From positions 1 to 45,875 of the forward strand of contig NZ_CADCST010000112.1 of the NCBI RefSeq assembly GCF_902804485.1: a stretch of 45,875 nt of DNA. The letters run 5' to 3'. The position numbers were made by a program, and so were the translations under genes. Shown here in pieces: positions 8,082 to 17,442 of the stretch (its first letter is position 1; each line of letters begins with the position of its first letter). The notes under the pieces were generated by a model, which saw only the letters and a list, made by a program, of their open reading frames with translations, was not told the origin of the DNA and did not search any database. Source of the stretch: Flavobacterium collinsii. Lineage in GTDB: Bacteria > Bacteroidota > Bacteroidia > Flavobacteriales > Flavobacteriaceae.

Positions 8082-8924
8082 ATGAAAAAATTTTTAGTCC
8101 CAATCTGCTTTTTCCTGGCCACCATAGCCTATTCGCAAGATGATTTACTAAACAGCCTTGATTCGACTCAGGTACAGGAAAACTTTTCTACAGCAACTTT
8201 TAAAGCCTTACAACTGGTCACCTTACAAACCACAAAAATGCCGGCGAAAAAAGAGTTCTATTTTGTAGTCTCTCATCGTTTTGGCAGCGTTAAAGACGGT
8301 TTTGACAGTTTTTTTGGTCTTGATAACGCCACTACAAAACTTGGTGGTATTTATGGGGTTACAGATTGGCTGTCTGTGAGTCTTTCCAGACATACATTGA
8401 ATAAATTGTATGAAACAGGAGTTAAATACCGAATGATGAGACAAAGCAATAGCTTTCCTGTAGACATTGTTGGTTACAGTGTTTTGGATATCAATACATT
8501 TCTGGAAAAAGATCAATATCCAGGTTTAGAATTTAAGCATCGTACAACCTACGTACAACAATTGCTGATATCGAGAAAAGTTAGCGAAAAACTATCCTTA
8601 GAACTAGTACCCTCATTTGTGCATAGAAACCTTTACAATCCAGACTTAGAAAGAGACAACCAGTTTTCTTTTGGAGGTGGCGGACGTTATAAAATCACAA
8701 AAAGATTATCTGTCAATTTAGAATATATGCACAATTTTAACAAACCCAATTTTTATGAAAATCCATTGTCAGTCGGTCTCGATGTTGAAACCGGAGGACA
8801 TGTTTTTCAATTAATCTTTACCAATTCACAAGCCATGAGCGAAAGTGGATACCTAACCAATGCCGCCGGAAACTGGGGAAAAGGAGACTTCTTTTTCGGA
8901 TTTAACTTATACAGAGTATTTTAA
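8082..8924 (+). CDS. DUF5777-family predicted outer-membrane beta-barrel
   Basis: The 280-aa protein has a signal peptide (1-18, ending AYS-Q). The rest alternates hydrophobic/aromatic beta strands with polar turns and ends FFFGFNLYRVF, with the C-terminal Phe typical of outer-membrane barrels. Family features include the KKEFYFVVSHRFG and FFGLDNATTKLGGIYG segments. It sits between the OB-fold and cytochrome genes with gaps of about 16-20 nt. No substrate is known for the family; a barrel next to a cytochrome lipoprotein suggests an envelope redox or transport function. Confidence 0.82.
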   Translation: MKKFLVPICFFLATIAYSQDDLLNSLDSTQVQENFSTATFKALQLVTLQTTKMPAKKEFYFVVSHRFGSVKDGFDSFFGLDNATTKLGGIYGVTDWLSVSLSRHTLNKLYETGVKYRMMRQSNSFPVDIVGYSVLDINTFLEKDQYPGLEFKHRTTYVQQLLISRKVSEKLSLELVPSFVHRNLYNPDLERDNQFSFGGGGRYKITKRLSVNLEYMHNFNKPNFYENPLSVGLDVETGGHVFQLIFTNSQAMSESGYLTNAAGNWGKGDFFFGFNLYRVF

Positions 8925-8944
8925 CAACTATAAACAAGCAAATT

Positions 8945-9337
8945 ATGAAAAAAACAGTAGCAATTACAATTTTAGCAGCCGCACTAACACTTATAAGCTG
9001 CAGCGATTCTGATACCTACCAAGATATAGAAACTCCTCCGGTTACAGACACTCCAACTCCAGGAACAAACCCAGTAGTTACTATTAGCTATTCTAAAAAT
9101 GTAAAAGCAATTATTGATGCCAATTGTGTAGGCTGTCATCAAAGCGGAAGATCAGCAGGCTTCAGACCTTTGACCACTTATGCAGAAGTAAAAACCGCTA
9201 CTGAAGGTGCGGGTTTATTGAACCGCATTCAATTACAAAATGGTCAACAGGGCATTATGCCTCAGGCCGGAAGAATGTCACAGGCAAATATCGATTTGAT
9301 TGTTAAATGGAATACAGACGGACTAAAAGAAAACTAA
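8945..9337 (+). CDS. Cytochrome c-like lipoprotein
   Basis: The 130-aa protein has lipobox LISC (Cys19), a Pro/Thr-rich linker (30-45) and a c-type heme domain with CVGCH at residues 61-65. IMP around Met105 is the likely distal heme ligand. It is a single-heme mini-cytochrome as used in the planctomycete/Bacteroidota envelope type. It probably accepts or donates electrons at the membrane surface. The YceI gene starts 5 nt after its stop. Confidence 0.85.
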   Translation: MKKTVAITILAAALTLISCSDSDTYQDIETPPVTDTPTPGTNPVVTISYSKNVKAIIDANCVGCHQSGRSAGFRPLTTYAEVKTATEGAGLLNRIQLQNGQQGIMPQAGRMSQANIDLIVKWNTDGLKEN

Positions 9338-9342
9338 TAATT

Positions 9343-9897
9343 ATGAAAAAATCGTTTATTAATTTATCTATAGTGTTTTTACTCATTTTGATTCACACCA
9401 ATGGATACGCACAAAAAGTAATCACAAAAACAGGCACTATAAAATTTCAGGCTACTGTGCCATCCTATGAAGAAGTTGCCGCCGAAAACAAAAGTGTGTC
9501 CGCAATTTTAGATCAATCCACCGGGGATTTTGCAGCTCTGGCTCTTATAAAAGGTTTTCGATTTAAAGTTGCTTTAATGGAGGAACATTTCAACGAAAAT
9601 TATATGGAGTCCGAAAAGTTTTCAAAAGCAACTCTAAAAGGCAAACTAGAAGATTTTGACATTTCTAAAATTACCGGTACTCCCAAAAACTTCACTCTAA
9701 AAGGCGATCTTACCATTCATGGGAAAACAAAACCTATAACAGTAATCATTAAAATATCCAAAGCAGCCAATGGACTTAGTACTGTGGGGTCATTTGAAGT
9801 CAAACCAGAAGATTTTGACATCCAAATACCAAGTCTTGTCAGAAAGAAAATTGCAGACAAGATCAAAATTACCTACAATTTTTCATTAGTTAAATAA
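9343..9897 (+). CDS. YceI-family periplasmic lipid/isoprenoid-binding protein
   Basis: The ATG at 9343 is preferred over the in-frame ATG at 9307, which lies inside the upstream gene, because 9343 gives a proper signal peptide (about 1-23, ending GYAQ). The mature protein of about 160 aa shows the YceI lipocalin-like barrel: KTGTIKFQATVPSYEEVAAE, FNENYMESEKFSKATLKG, GDLTIHGKTKPITV. YceI proteins bind polyprenoids such as quinone-like molecules. Its position after a cytochrome lipoprotein fits an envelope electron-carrier module. It is the last gene of the operon; a terminator follows at 10005. Confidence 0.88.
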   Translation: MKKSFINLSIVFLLILIHTNGYAQKVITKTGTIKFQATVPSYEEVAAENKSVSAILDQSTGDFAALALIKGFRFKVALMEEHFNENYMESEKFSKATLKGKLEDFDISKITGTPKNFTLKGDLTIHGKTKPITVIIKISKAANGLSTVGSFEVKPEDFDIQIPSLVRKKIADKIKITYNFSLVK

Positions 9898-10004
9898 TCC
9901 ATTTCAACAGATCAGGCTTAACTAGTAAGTAGAATTCCCCAATTCAACATTTACTACCCCTATAACTTTTTACTTTGAAAGATTATTAAACATGACTATT
10001 GACC

Positions 10005-10040
10005 AGAGGTCAGTTTCATACTTAGCTGGCCTCTTTTTTT
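10005..10040 (+). terminator. Rho-independent terminator after the YceI gene
   Basis: A 9-bp stem (AGAGGTCAG, 10005-10013, with CTGGCCTCT, 10026-10034; one G-T wobble) is followed by a run of seven T. This is the clearest intrinsic terminator in the left half. Confidence 0.85.
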
Positions 10041-10061
10041 ACTAACTCAAATAAAATTCAA

Positions 10062-10478
10062 ATGATCTGCAAAAATTATGTTGTTACCGGTGAAGATGTA
10101 AACGATGTTATGATTATGGAAAAGGCCGCGTACAATTCCTACACGCTACGATTACTATACCGTTTTTTATTTCAAAATGGATTTTCAAGAGAAAAACTGA
10201 ATTCTTTACAGCTCGATCTGCAGGAAGGAAAATATGTACTGATCTGTCATAAAAACCTAATGTTTACAGAACATTTTTTTGTTGAGATGAAATATTGTTT
10301 TATGAATGACAAGATCAATATTAAAAGTTACTTTTTTAATTCTAAAAACGAATGCTGTGCAGAACTCCTTAAAGAAGTCGAATGGTTTGATTCTATTCGC
10401 AAAGAGGTCATCAGAGCACCTAAAAAAATTCTAAAGCATTTTACTACGAGTAACCCGGTAAAATTTCAGAATCTGTAA
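10062..10478 (+). CDS. Hypothetical protein, possibly hot-dog fold
   Basis: The 138-aa protein has no signal peptide or membrane segment. I do not recognise it firmly. The strand pattern in the second half (KYVLICHKNLMFTEHFFVEM, KINIKSYFFN, CAELLKEVEWFDSIRKEV followed by AP) is reminiscent of 4HBT-type hot-dog thioesterases, but a convincing catalytic Asp/Glu is not seen, so this is only a suggestion. It starts 22 nt after the terminator of the preceding operon. It is the last ordinary gene before the defence island. Confidence 0.6.
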   Translation: MICKNYVVTGEDVNDVMIMEKAAYNSYTLRLLYRFLFQNGFSREKLNSLQLDLQEGKYVLICHKNLMFTEHFFVEMKYCFMNDKINIKSYFFNSKNECCAELLKEVEWFDSIRKEVIRAPKKILKHFTTSNPVKFQNL

Positions 10479-10910
10479 ACCTCAACTCATTACCTCTTTT
10501 TCCAAATAGCTTAAACGTAGCCCTACGACTAATAGAAAGGCTTTAATAAAACTCACTTGCTCTGAAAAATATCATATTAAGACAAGATAAGCTTTTGGAC
10601 GCAGGCTTTCGCCCTTACAGGACATGAACAATCATCATCAATATTGATGGTGTTTCATCAAAATCGATCAAGTTATTTACATTGATTAAACCCTCTATTT
10701 ACTGAATGTCAATTTCGAAACCATCAATTTCAAAATGTTGAAGCTTATCAATATTAATATCTACTTTCAAAGAATCAAGCAATCTTTTCCCCAATAGATT
10801 AACCATTTTTTTTCATAGTTTCTCAATCTCCCAAATTTATAATCAGATTCCTTTTCACTTCATGATAAATATAAATCTTTAAATTTTCCTGCTTATTGTA
10901 AAATACATCA
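10479..10910. other. Non-coding stretch at the left edge of the defence island
   Basis: No convincing gene is seen. It contains a 14-bp perfect palindrome (10636-10649) and one minus-strand 35-codon ORF (10699-10806) whose sense is unclear; it may be a small peptide gene or a remnant. The stretch is AT-rich and marks the junction between the 10062 gene and the Shango operon. Confidence 0.5.
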
Positions 10911-13040
10911 TTACAAATTATCTACAATTTTAGTAATACTAAGTAAAAATTCCTGAGTCTGTTTTATGTCAAAATAATTTTGCTTCATCCATTCTATTTG
11001 ATATCTCACTGGTAAGTAAATACCCCATTTTGATGTAATTAAGGAATCTGGATTTTTTTCTAATTCTTCTGTTATAATTTCCTCAATAACATCCACATTT
11101 GAAGTTATGAAATTTAATTTATCCAAAAAATCATCTTTAGATTCATAAATATCGAATGAACTTATGCTATCATCTAATGAGTTCTTTATTTCAGAAAATT
11201 TAAAAAGAAATTGTAATGTTCTATTTATTTTAGTACCTGTAAAAGTGTAGAATACGAGTTTTTTTTCTGAAGTCAACAATGGTCTTTCCAACTCTATATT
11301 CTTGATATCAAAAACAGAAAAATCACTTCGCATCACACCTAACTCGTCTGAAGCTTCTTCATAAAGCTCTGTAAAAACTTGATTATCGTATAAAATTTCA
11401 AACATCTTATTTCTAATACTGGGATGCACCATTCCGCTTCCACCAAAAAAAAGAGTTTTTTTACCATCATTTGCAGGTTTAACTTCGATTTTTTTTGATT
11501 TGAAATCGACAAAAATAATTTTCCAGATTTTAGCTGCTAATAAAATATTTTCATCTTCTCTAATTTGCGGCGTTAATGGAATTTCACCTATTTTTATTCC
11601 TGCATTAACAACCTTAAAATTATCTTCAATAGTAAAGGCACTGTAAAAATCTCTGTTATTCACGATTTTTTCACCTTCAATTCCTATAATAACTTCATCT
11701 CTTAATTTTTCGAATAAATCAATAGCAATTAAATGGTTTAAAATCTCTTCAATATCTATACTTTCAATATCATTGAATGCGAAGTTTTGCTTTAATCGTT
11801 TAACTAATTCATTAAAATTAGTGCCTGAATTTCCTTTTGTTATTGATAACGCCTGATGTAGTAAAAGATCATACGCTAAAGTCATTGTGTCTTTTGGCTC
11901 AATAAAACCTTCTTTATACAATTCCCAGCAAGCCAATGACTGCAATAAGCTCCATTTATCTGTTGCATATAAATAAAGCAAACTTTTTGCACCATCTCTT
12001 CTACCGCTTCTTCCTATACGCTGTATTAATGATGCAATACTGTGCGTTGCATCTATTTGTACCACTTGATCAACAGAACCAATATCAATTCCGAGTTCTA
12101 AAGTTGAAGTACAGGAAATGCAAAAATTTTGTCTATTGTTACTTTTTGCAAAATATTCTACATATTCTCTAACCTCCTTATCAACAGATGAATGATGCGA
12201 AAAATAATTTACATGACCGTTTAGCTTTTCAGAAAGTTTTTTTAATTTAACAGCTACTTCTTCTGCCAATCCACGGCTATTGGGAAAAACAAGAACTTTA
12301 TTATCTTTTGTTTCAAGATATAAATCCTTCAATAAATCTAGTGGTAAATCAGATCCCGTACTTTTAAAATATTTAAATTTAGCTTCAATTTCTTTTGATG
12401 CTTTATCTCTCAAAACTATTGTGGGCACGGTGGTACCAGCAAATTTCTTGACCTCATCATAATCTCCCAACGTTGCTGAAAGTCCAATTAGCCTAAATTG
12501 ATTTTCATTTAAATCCTGTAATCTAGATAAAATAGACTTCAATTGTATGCCTCTTCCCGATCCAATAAAAGAATGAATTTCATCAATAACAACAAATTTA
12601 AGGTTCGAAAAAAGATGCTTTACGTTAAAAGGTTTATTTGAAAGCATAGCTTCCAGAGATTCGGGCGTTATTAAAACCACTCCTGATGGATCTTTTATTA
12701 ATTTTTCTTTTAAAGTTCTATTTGCTTCTCCGTGCCATTTAACTACATTAACCTCTAAGTTTTTACACAATTCTTCTACACGATAAAACTGATCATTAAT
12801 TAATGCAATAAGGGGTGAAATATATAAAACCTGAACTCCTTTTTCGTTAAAATTAACCTGAGATAAAATGGGCAGAAAAGCCGCTTCAGTTTTTCCCGAA
12901 GCAGTTCTGGATACCAAAATATAATGGTTATCGGTTGTTAAAATTCTCGAAATTGCTGCATTTTGAATGGGACGTAATTGTTCCCATCGTTTATCACGAA
13001 TATATTTTCGGATTGGTTCTGATAATAATTCAAATGACAT
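10911..13040 (-). CDS. sngC: Lhr-like DEAD/DEAH helicase, Shango SngC-like
   Basis: The 709-aa superfamily 2 helicase has motif I TASGKT (46-51), motif II DEIH (153-156), motif III SAT (188-190), a LELGIDIGSVDQVVQ segment (314-328) and motif VI QRIGRSGRR (340-348), followed by a C-terminal region of about 350 residues without a recognised domain. The motif set is of the Lhr/BrxHI type. Its start overlaps the stop of the ATPase gene by one base (TAATG), so the pair is translationally coupled. With a TerB-domain gene and an ATPase upstream, this is the third gene of the three-gene Shango anti-phage system as I know it. It probably acts on phage or host DNA; the mechanism is not established. Similar helicases occur in BREX type 2, whose other genes are absent here. 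Confidence 0.85.
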   Translation of the reverse strand: MSFELLSEPIRKYIRDKRWEQLRPIQNAAISRILTTDNHYILVSRTASGKTEAAFLPILSQVNFNEKGVQVLYISPLIALINDQFYRVEELCKNLEVNVVKWHGEANRTLKEKLIKDPSGVVLITPESLEAMLSNKPFNVKHLFSNLKFVVIDEIHSFIGSGRGIQLKSILSRLQDLNENQFRLIGLSATLGDYDEVKKFAGTTVPTIVLRDKASKEIEAKFKYFKSTGSDLPLDLLKDLYLETKDNKVLVFPNSRGLAEEVAVKLKKLSEKLNGHVNYFSHHSSVDKEVREYVEYFAKSNNRQNFCISCTSTLELGIDIGSVDQVVQIDATHSIASLIQRIGRSGRRDGAKSLLYLYATDKWSLLQSLACWELYKEGFIEPKDTMTLAYDLLLHQALSITKGNSGTNFNELVKRLKQNFAFNDIESIDIEEILNHLIAIDLFEKLRDEVIIGIEGEKIVNNRDFYSAFTIEDNFKVVNAGIKIGEIPLTPQIREDENILLAAKIWKIIFVDFKSKKIEVKPANDGKKTLFFGGSGMVHPSIRNKMFEILYDNQVFTELYEEASDELGVMRSDFSVFDIKNIELERPLLTSEKKLVFYTFTGTKINRTLQFLFKFSEIKNSLDDSISSFDIYESKDDFLDKLNFITSNVDVIEEIITEELEKNPDSLITSKWGIYLPVRYQIEWMKQNYFDIKQTQEFLLSITKIVDNL

Positions 13041-14353
13041 TACAATTCTTCTATGCTATCCATTAAAACAGTATCTGGTCTTTCATCAGAAATTTCAATT
13101 TCTCCAAATAGTTTTGCTTTATCTAAATCAGGATTCTGTCTTAGTATATTTAGAATATTTAAAAAATCCCTAATAACTTCTCTTGGCGTTAAAAATTCAG
13201 AAGCTCCGGGTTTATTAAACATTTCCTCCATGAAGTTTTGTATATCTTCATCAGAAACATTTGTGGATATTTTATAATTATAATCAAATATTGCTTTAAG
13301 CTTTATTAAAAGCACAAAAATTTCGTTATGATCTAGCGGTAATAATTTAATTACAGGCTGTGCAAAATCTCTAATTTCTGCAGTTTCAAACTTGTTTGTT
13401 TCTAATCGTGATTTTAAAGCATGATAACTAAACAAACCTCTTCTTTCATTTTCTAATACTTCTTTAGTTCCTGCAAAATTGAAAAAAAGATTACTTACTT
13501 TTCCTTGAAAACAATCATTATATATTGCCAGAATCTTTTCATAATTTTTTTCTCTTGTAGCAGAAACAGATATCTTATAAAGGTTTATTGCCTCATCAAG
13601 ATTGATCATAAAACCGCTATATCCCATGCTTACAAACAATTTGGTAAAGTTTTTAAGCATATCGTAATAATTTAAGTCGTTAATGATTTCTCTAACACCT
13701 AAATCTTGTTTGGCTTCCGTTTTAGTATTATATTCTCCTTTTAACCATTTTAAGGCATTCCTCCTTAATTGCTCATCATCTTTAATATAACCTTCGTAAT
13801 ATTTCATTACAACTGTTCCAAAATCAAAACCTCCAACTTCTGTTATTTCATTGATGGTTTTCATTATGTTATTCTGAATAAGACTCAAATATTGTTCTTC
13901 TCTAATATTTTCTAATTGAATATTATTCGATTCTGCCGTTTTCATCACCACTTGCTCTATCCATTTTTCCATCAAAGTTGGTAATGCTCCACCTTCAGGT
14001 TTAGTCTGAATAGCGACATTGTCCATAATAGCAGCATACAATGCTACTCCTTTTCCATCATTGGAGTAAAGTCTGTTATCTGGTGTAAAATCTGCATTTG
14101 CCACCACAAACTTTTGTTTTAGTGCTACCGTATTTAGTAAGTGTAACATGAATGATTTTCCAGACCCGAAATCACCGATCCAAAATTTAACCATACTGTG
14201 TCCATTTTTTACATCTTCTAATGCGCTTACAACTGCATCAATTTCCTCGGAGCGCCCCACCGTAATATGCTGGACACCAATTTTAGGAACGACACCTCCA
14301 ATTAATGAATTAATAATTGCTGTGGCTTCTTTGGGTTTTATGTTTTCTGTCAT
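13040..14353 (-). CDS. sngB: P-loop ATPase, Shango SngB-like (BrxD/DUF2791-related)
   Basis: The 437-aa protein has Walker A GDFGSGKS at 60-67 and a Walker B-like FMINLDEA at 248-255 with Asp253-Glu254. The N-terminal signature (GGVVPKIGVQHITVGRSEEI) and overall layout match the BREX ATP-binding (DUF2791) group. It overlaps sngA by 4 nt (ATGA) and sngC by 1 nt. In Shango the ATPase works with the TerB protein and the helicase. The close relation to BrxD means the helicase plus ATPase pair alone would be ambiguous; the TerB gene decides for Shango. Confidence 0.87.
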   Translation of the reverse strand: MTENIKPKEATAIINSLIGGVVPKIGVQHITVGRSEEIDAVVSALEDVKNGHSMVKFWIGDFGSGKSFMLHLLNTVALKQKFVVANADFTPDNRLYSNDGKGVALYAAIMDNVAIQTKPEGGALPTLMEKWIEQVVMKTAESNNIQLENIREEQYLSLIQNNIMKTINEITEVGGFDFGTVVMKYYEGYIKDDEQLRRNALKWLKGEYNTKTEAKQDLGVREIINDLNYYDMLKNFTKLFVSMGYSGFMINLDEAINLYKISVSATREKNYEKILAIYNDCFQGKVSNLFFNFAGTKEVLENERRGLFSYHALKSRLETNKFETAEIRDFAQPVIKLLPLDHNEIFVLLIKLKAIFDYNYKISTNVSDEDIQNFMEEMFNKPGASEFLTPREVIRDFLNILNILRQNPDLDKAKLFGEIEISDERPDTVLMDSIEEL

Positions 14354-16101
14354 TTTGCTAAAATTCGGTTATAATAATTTTCGTTAATAATATAAAAATC
14401 TTCTTCTTCTTCAATTAAAATATCATCTAATTTCTCGTAACATACTTCATTAATACTCTCTATCAATTGGTTTTTAAACACCCCTCTTGATTTTGCGAAA
14501 GTTTCAAAATCAGCCTGAAGAACAGAAAAATTTGCCTTTGAAAAAGAATCAAGAACATCTTGCTGTATTTTCGTAAAATTGAGTAAGCTGTCATAAAGAG
14601 ATTTATCGATCGTGCTGTATTCAGAAACAGTCTGATTCTCTAGTTCTGGATTAATTACCAATTCTGTTTTTAAATCTTCCTGCTCATCTTCATCTCTAAG
14701 ATATTCATTAAGAAGCTCAACCGTTCCGGAATGTTTTTCATGAACCTGCTGAATAGCATTTCTATCCAATTGAATTTTTTTTCGTTTAGCTGTATAAACA
14801 TTTTTTACCGCTTTAAGAGCCTTTTCTAAATCTTTATCCTGTATAAATTCATTGATTATTGCTTGAAAATCATCGAACTGATCACCATTTTTAAATAAAG
14901 TTTTCTGTACTGTCACACCTAATGGTTTCTGGTCAAATTTTACCGATTTTAAATCATAATGAATGTAATAAACGTACAACACAAGTGCTGCTCCTTTACT
15001 ATGAGCTGCGATAAATTTTGAAGCATCGTAAAAAATATTTTCTACTGATGGATTGTCTTTATTTAAATTTCCTAGATTGATAATCTCATTTATAAATGTG
15101 TCTGAATCTTTATTGAAATTAATAATTAATTCATCAAATTTAATTTTCCAACGAGTTGTATTTTGGATATTTAATTCATAATCCGTTTTTTCATCTGGTT
15201 CATTAATTGTTGGTGCATAAATCTGTAATATTTTATTCAAGCGTATTATAATTCGCTCGTTATATTCTTCTTTTACAACATTCGATATATAGGTTAGATC
15301 TACATTAAGTTTTCTTTTGTGCCCAAAAATTTCACGAACAGTATTTTCACAGTATTTGAAAATATTAGAATGAAGTTCATTTATAACAGTTTCTATAGAG
15401 TATTTATAGTTATTACTTCCTGGCTTATAGTTATAATGTTTTTGTGCAATAATATCAGCTACTGTAGTAAGTTCTTCTTGCAAAGAAGATGAATCTTTTT
15501 TACATCTTTCATCTAATCTTTTAATTACAGACAAATAAAATTTCATGATTTCGACAGCGCAAAAATCAATATTAAAAAAATTATTAGCTGGATTCCAAAT
15601 GTTGTTTAAAAGCACTGCATCTTCATCACTTAGATTTAATTTGATTCTAAACTGAAATCCTAATTTTAACTGATCATATCCCGAATAATCATCATAGTAA
15701 TTTTCCTGTCGGCGAATTCTCTCTGAATCTTTCCTTAAATTATGTTGCTCTAATTTTTTAATAAAATGAGAAACACAGTACGTTTTTGTTTTAGGGTAGT
15801 TTATTTTTAATTCGTTTAATTCTTTCTCTAAACGAGCAATATTTTTATGAGTATCAAATTCTTTTAAAAGGTCAAAAAGCAAAACAAACGCATAATTGTC
15901 ATTCCCATCAAGATCTGTACAAATACCATTTAAAAAATTAAATTTAAAAGTCTTATAGAAAACACGCTGCTGGCTTGTCGCCGAATTTATTTCTGAATAT
16001 GAATATACATATTGATGTCCCCAAAAAGGTACGTTTGAAGTTTTTGAAATATTTGAAAGGCTATAAGATTCTCCTGTAATATCAATAATTGAATTATCCA
16101 T
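14350..16101 (-). CDS. sngA: TerB-domain protein, Shango SngA-like
   Basis: The 583-aa soluble protein has an N-terminal domain (about 1-130) that is Tyr/Phe-rich (VPFWGHQYVYSY) and a long helical middle. The C-terminal domain (about 500-583) has the features of the TerB-C family: a hydrophobic helix, FSKANFSVLQADFETFAKSRG, then INEVCYEKLDDILIEEEEDF, an acidic motif near the end. TerB-type domains are known from tellurite-resistance and phage-defence loci. It lies 75 nt downstream of the TerB-BRCT gene and is coupled to sngB. The N- and C-terminal TerB assignment is from memory of the family and should be checked by profile search. Confidence 0.75.
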   Translation of the reverse strand: MDNSIIDITGESYSLSNISKTSNVPFWGHQYVYSYSEINSATSQQRVFYKTFKFNFLNGICTDLDGNDNYAFVLLFDLLKEFDTHKNIARLEKELNELKINYPKTKTYCVSHFIKKLEQHNLRKDSERIRRQENYYDDYSGYDQLKLGFQFRIKLNLSDEDAVLLNNIWNPANNFFNIDFCAVEIMKFYLSVIKRLDERCKKDSSSLQEELTTVADIIAQKHYNYKPGSNNYKYSIETVINELHSNIFKYCENTVREIFGHKRKLNVDLTYISNVVKEEYNERIIIRLNKILQIYAPTINEPDEKTDYELNIQNTTRWKIKFDELIINFNKDSDTFINEIINLGNLNKDNPSVENIFYDASKFIAAHSKGAALVLYVYYIHYDLKSVKFDQKPLGVTVQKTLFKNGDQFDDFQAIINEFIQDKDLEKALKAVKNVYTAKRKKIQLDRNAIQQVHEKHSGTVELLNEYLRDEDEQEDLKTELVINPELENQTVSEYSTIDKSLYDSLLNFTKIQQDVLDSFSKANFSVLQADFETFAKSRGVFKNQLIESINEVCYEKLDDILIEEEEDFYIINENYYNRILAK

Positions 16102-16176
16102 ACTTCGCGAATTTGATTTTATTAAACAATCGAAAAATTTACTACTATAAAATTACATTTATCAATATAAACTTTT

Positions 16177-17079
16177 CTATAATAAATCGTCAATAAGATC
16201 CGAAAAATCGAATTCATGTATTAGCATAATAGTATGTCCCTCTTTTCTTAAGTTAATAGCTTTTTCAACTTTTCTTCCATAACATGAAAAAGCCCAAGCG
16301 GGGTTCCCATTGTCACCAACTATTAGGTAATCAGTCTTCTTTGTAATGCTATCTGTCGGTATTCCGCCAAATTTAATAATATCTTTGTGAAGATTCTCTC
16401 TGTTTCCTCTTTGCAAAACACCCGTTATACAAAAAGTCTTTCCTTCAAAAATTACTTCCGGCTCACTTGTACAAAGACCAAAAATATTTACATCTATGGT
16501 AGTATCCTGTATCTTTTGGCTTACTTCATCATCCTGAATTTGTACAAATTGCTTAAAAAAAGCCATTAAGACAACTTTTTCTTCTTCATTTATTTTGTTA
16601 TCTGAAAGAACAGAAAGTACCAGACTCCTTATTTCATCGTAAGGATAATAGGTGTTTAAATGTTCATTTTCATCCAGCCATTTTTGAAGATCATAAATTT
16701 CTTTATCTGTAATAATCCCATCTGCTAAAATACCGTGACAAATACCTTGTAAAATTTGAAGGTCAGTAGTTACTGCGTTATAATAATAACTATCACTTTC
16801 GTATTTTTGACACAGCCAAAACAAATCTTCGATTGTTTCTTTAGGAGGTATTTTATTTGAAATCGTTTCTTCAATAATGGTCATGAACTCATTAAAAGGG
16901 TTTCGGTTAACCAATTGTTTATGCTTCGAAACCCATTTTCTAAGCTCAATTATTTCTTTTTCGTTCACTTCTTCATCAGCCTGAATGCCTAGTAACAATC
17001 CTTTTAGAGAACCAATTGCTTTGTCTGCTTGAGATTTTGAAGTGTAAATTTTCAACATTTCCTGATCTATATTACTCAT
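16177..17079 (-). CDS. TerB-like helices fused to a BRCT domain; candidate extra Shango component
   Basis: The 300-aa soluble protein contains three helix-loop-helix blocks with acidic turns (ADEEVNEKEI at 34-43, ADGIITDKEI at 119-128, DNKINEEEKV at 160-169), resembling TerB-fold repeats. A BRCT domain (about 209-295) follows, with FEGKTFCITGVL, the central GG of KFGGIP, TDYLIVGDNGNPAWAFSCYGRKVEKA and a final hydrophobic segment. This is the NAD-dependent-ligase type of BRCT. Such domains bind DNA ends or phosphoproteins. It is the first gene of the minus-strand defence operon, 75 nt before sngA. It is not part of the three-gene Shango definition I know, so it may be an accessory sensor or DNA-end binder. 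No convincing -7 element was found upstream. Confidence 0.8.
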   Translation of the reverse strand: MSNIDQEMLKIYTSKSQADKAIGSLKGLLLGIQADEEVNEKEIIELRKWVSKHKQLVNRNPFNEFMTIIEETISNKIPPKETIEDLFWLCQKYESDSYYYNAVTTDLQILQGICHGILADGIITDKEIYDLQKWLDENEHLNTYYPYDEIRSLVLSVLSDNKINEEEKVVLMAFFKQFVQIQDDEVSQKIQDTTIDVNIFGLCTSEPEVIFEGKTFCITGVLQRGNRENLHKDIIKFGGIPTDSITKKTDYLIVGDNGNPAWAFSCYGRKVEKAINLRKEGHTIMLIHEFDFSDLIDDLL

Positions 17080-17442
17080 ATTAATTTTTGTCTCTTATTA
17101 AATTAAATAACCTGCCTGATAACTCTAATTTAAGTATCCATTAACATTCCGCTATAAATCAATTTATTACAAATAATTTATAGTTCTAGATGCAAATATT
17201 ATCATTTAACATCAATCTTTTTTACGGAAAACCATATTGTTCTCTCAAATATATCGATTCACAAAAATCAACCACCAAGTATTTATACCTGTTTATTTAA
17301 TCTTTTATATTACTAAACATGTATTAGTCCATTTATGAGGAAGAATACTATTTCATAAATTTACGCAACTAATTGAGCTATCTGTGAGTGTTTCCTGGTA
17401 AAAGCAAATCGAGAAATCTCTACATACTTTTTGTTATCGAAA
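17080..17442. other. Intergenic stretch upstream of the defence operon
   Basis: It is very AT-rich with no gene seen on either strand. It must hold the promoter of the TerB-BRCT gene, but I see no clean TAnnTTTG element on the minus strand. Confidence 0.4.

Noticed and set aside
10911..14353. BREX type 2 fragment (BrxD plus BrxHI)
   Set aside because: The pair is similar, but the coupled TerB-domain gene and the absence of PglX, PglZ and PglY genes favour Shango.
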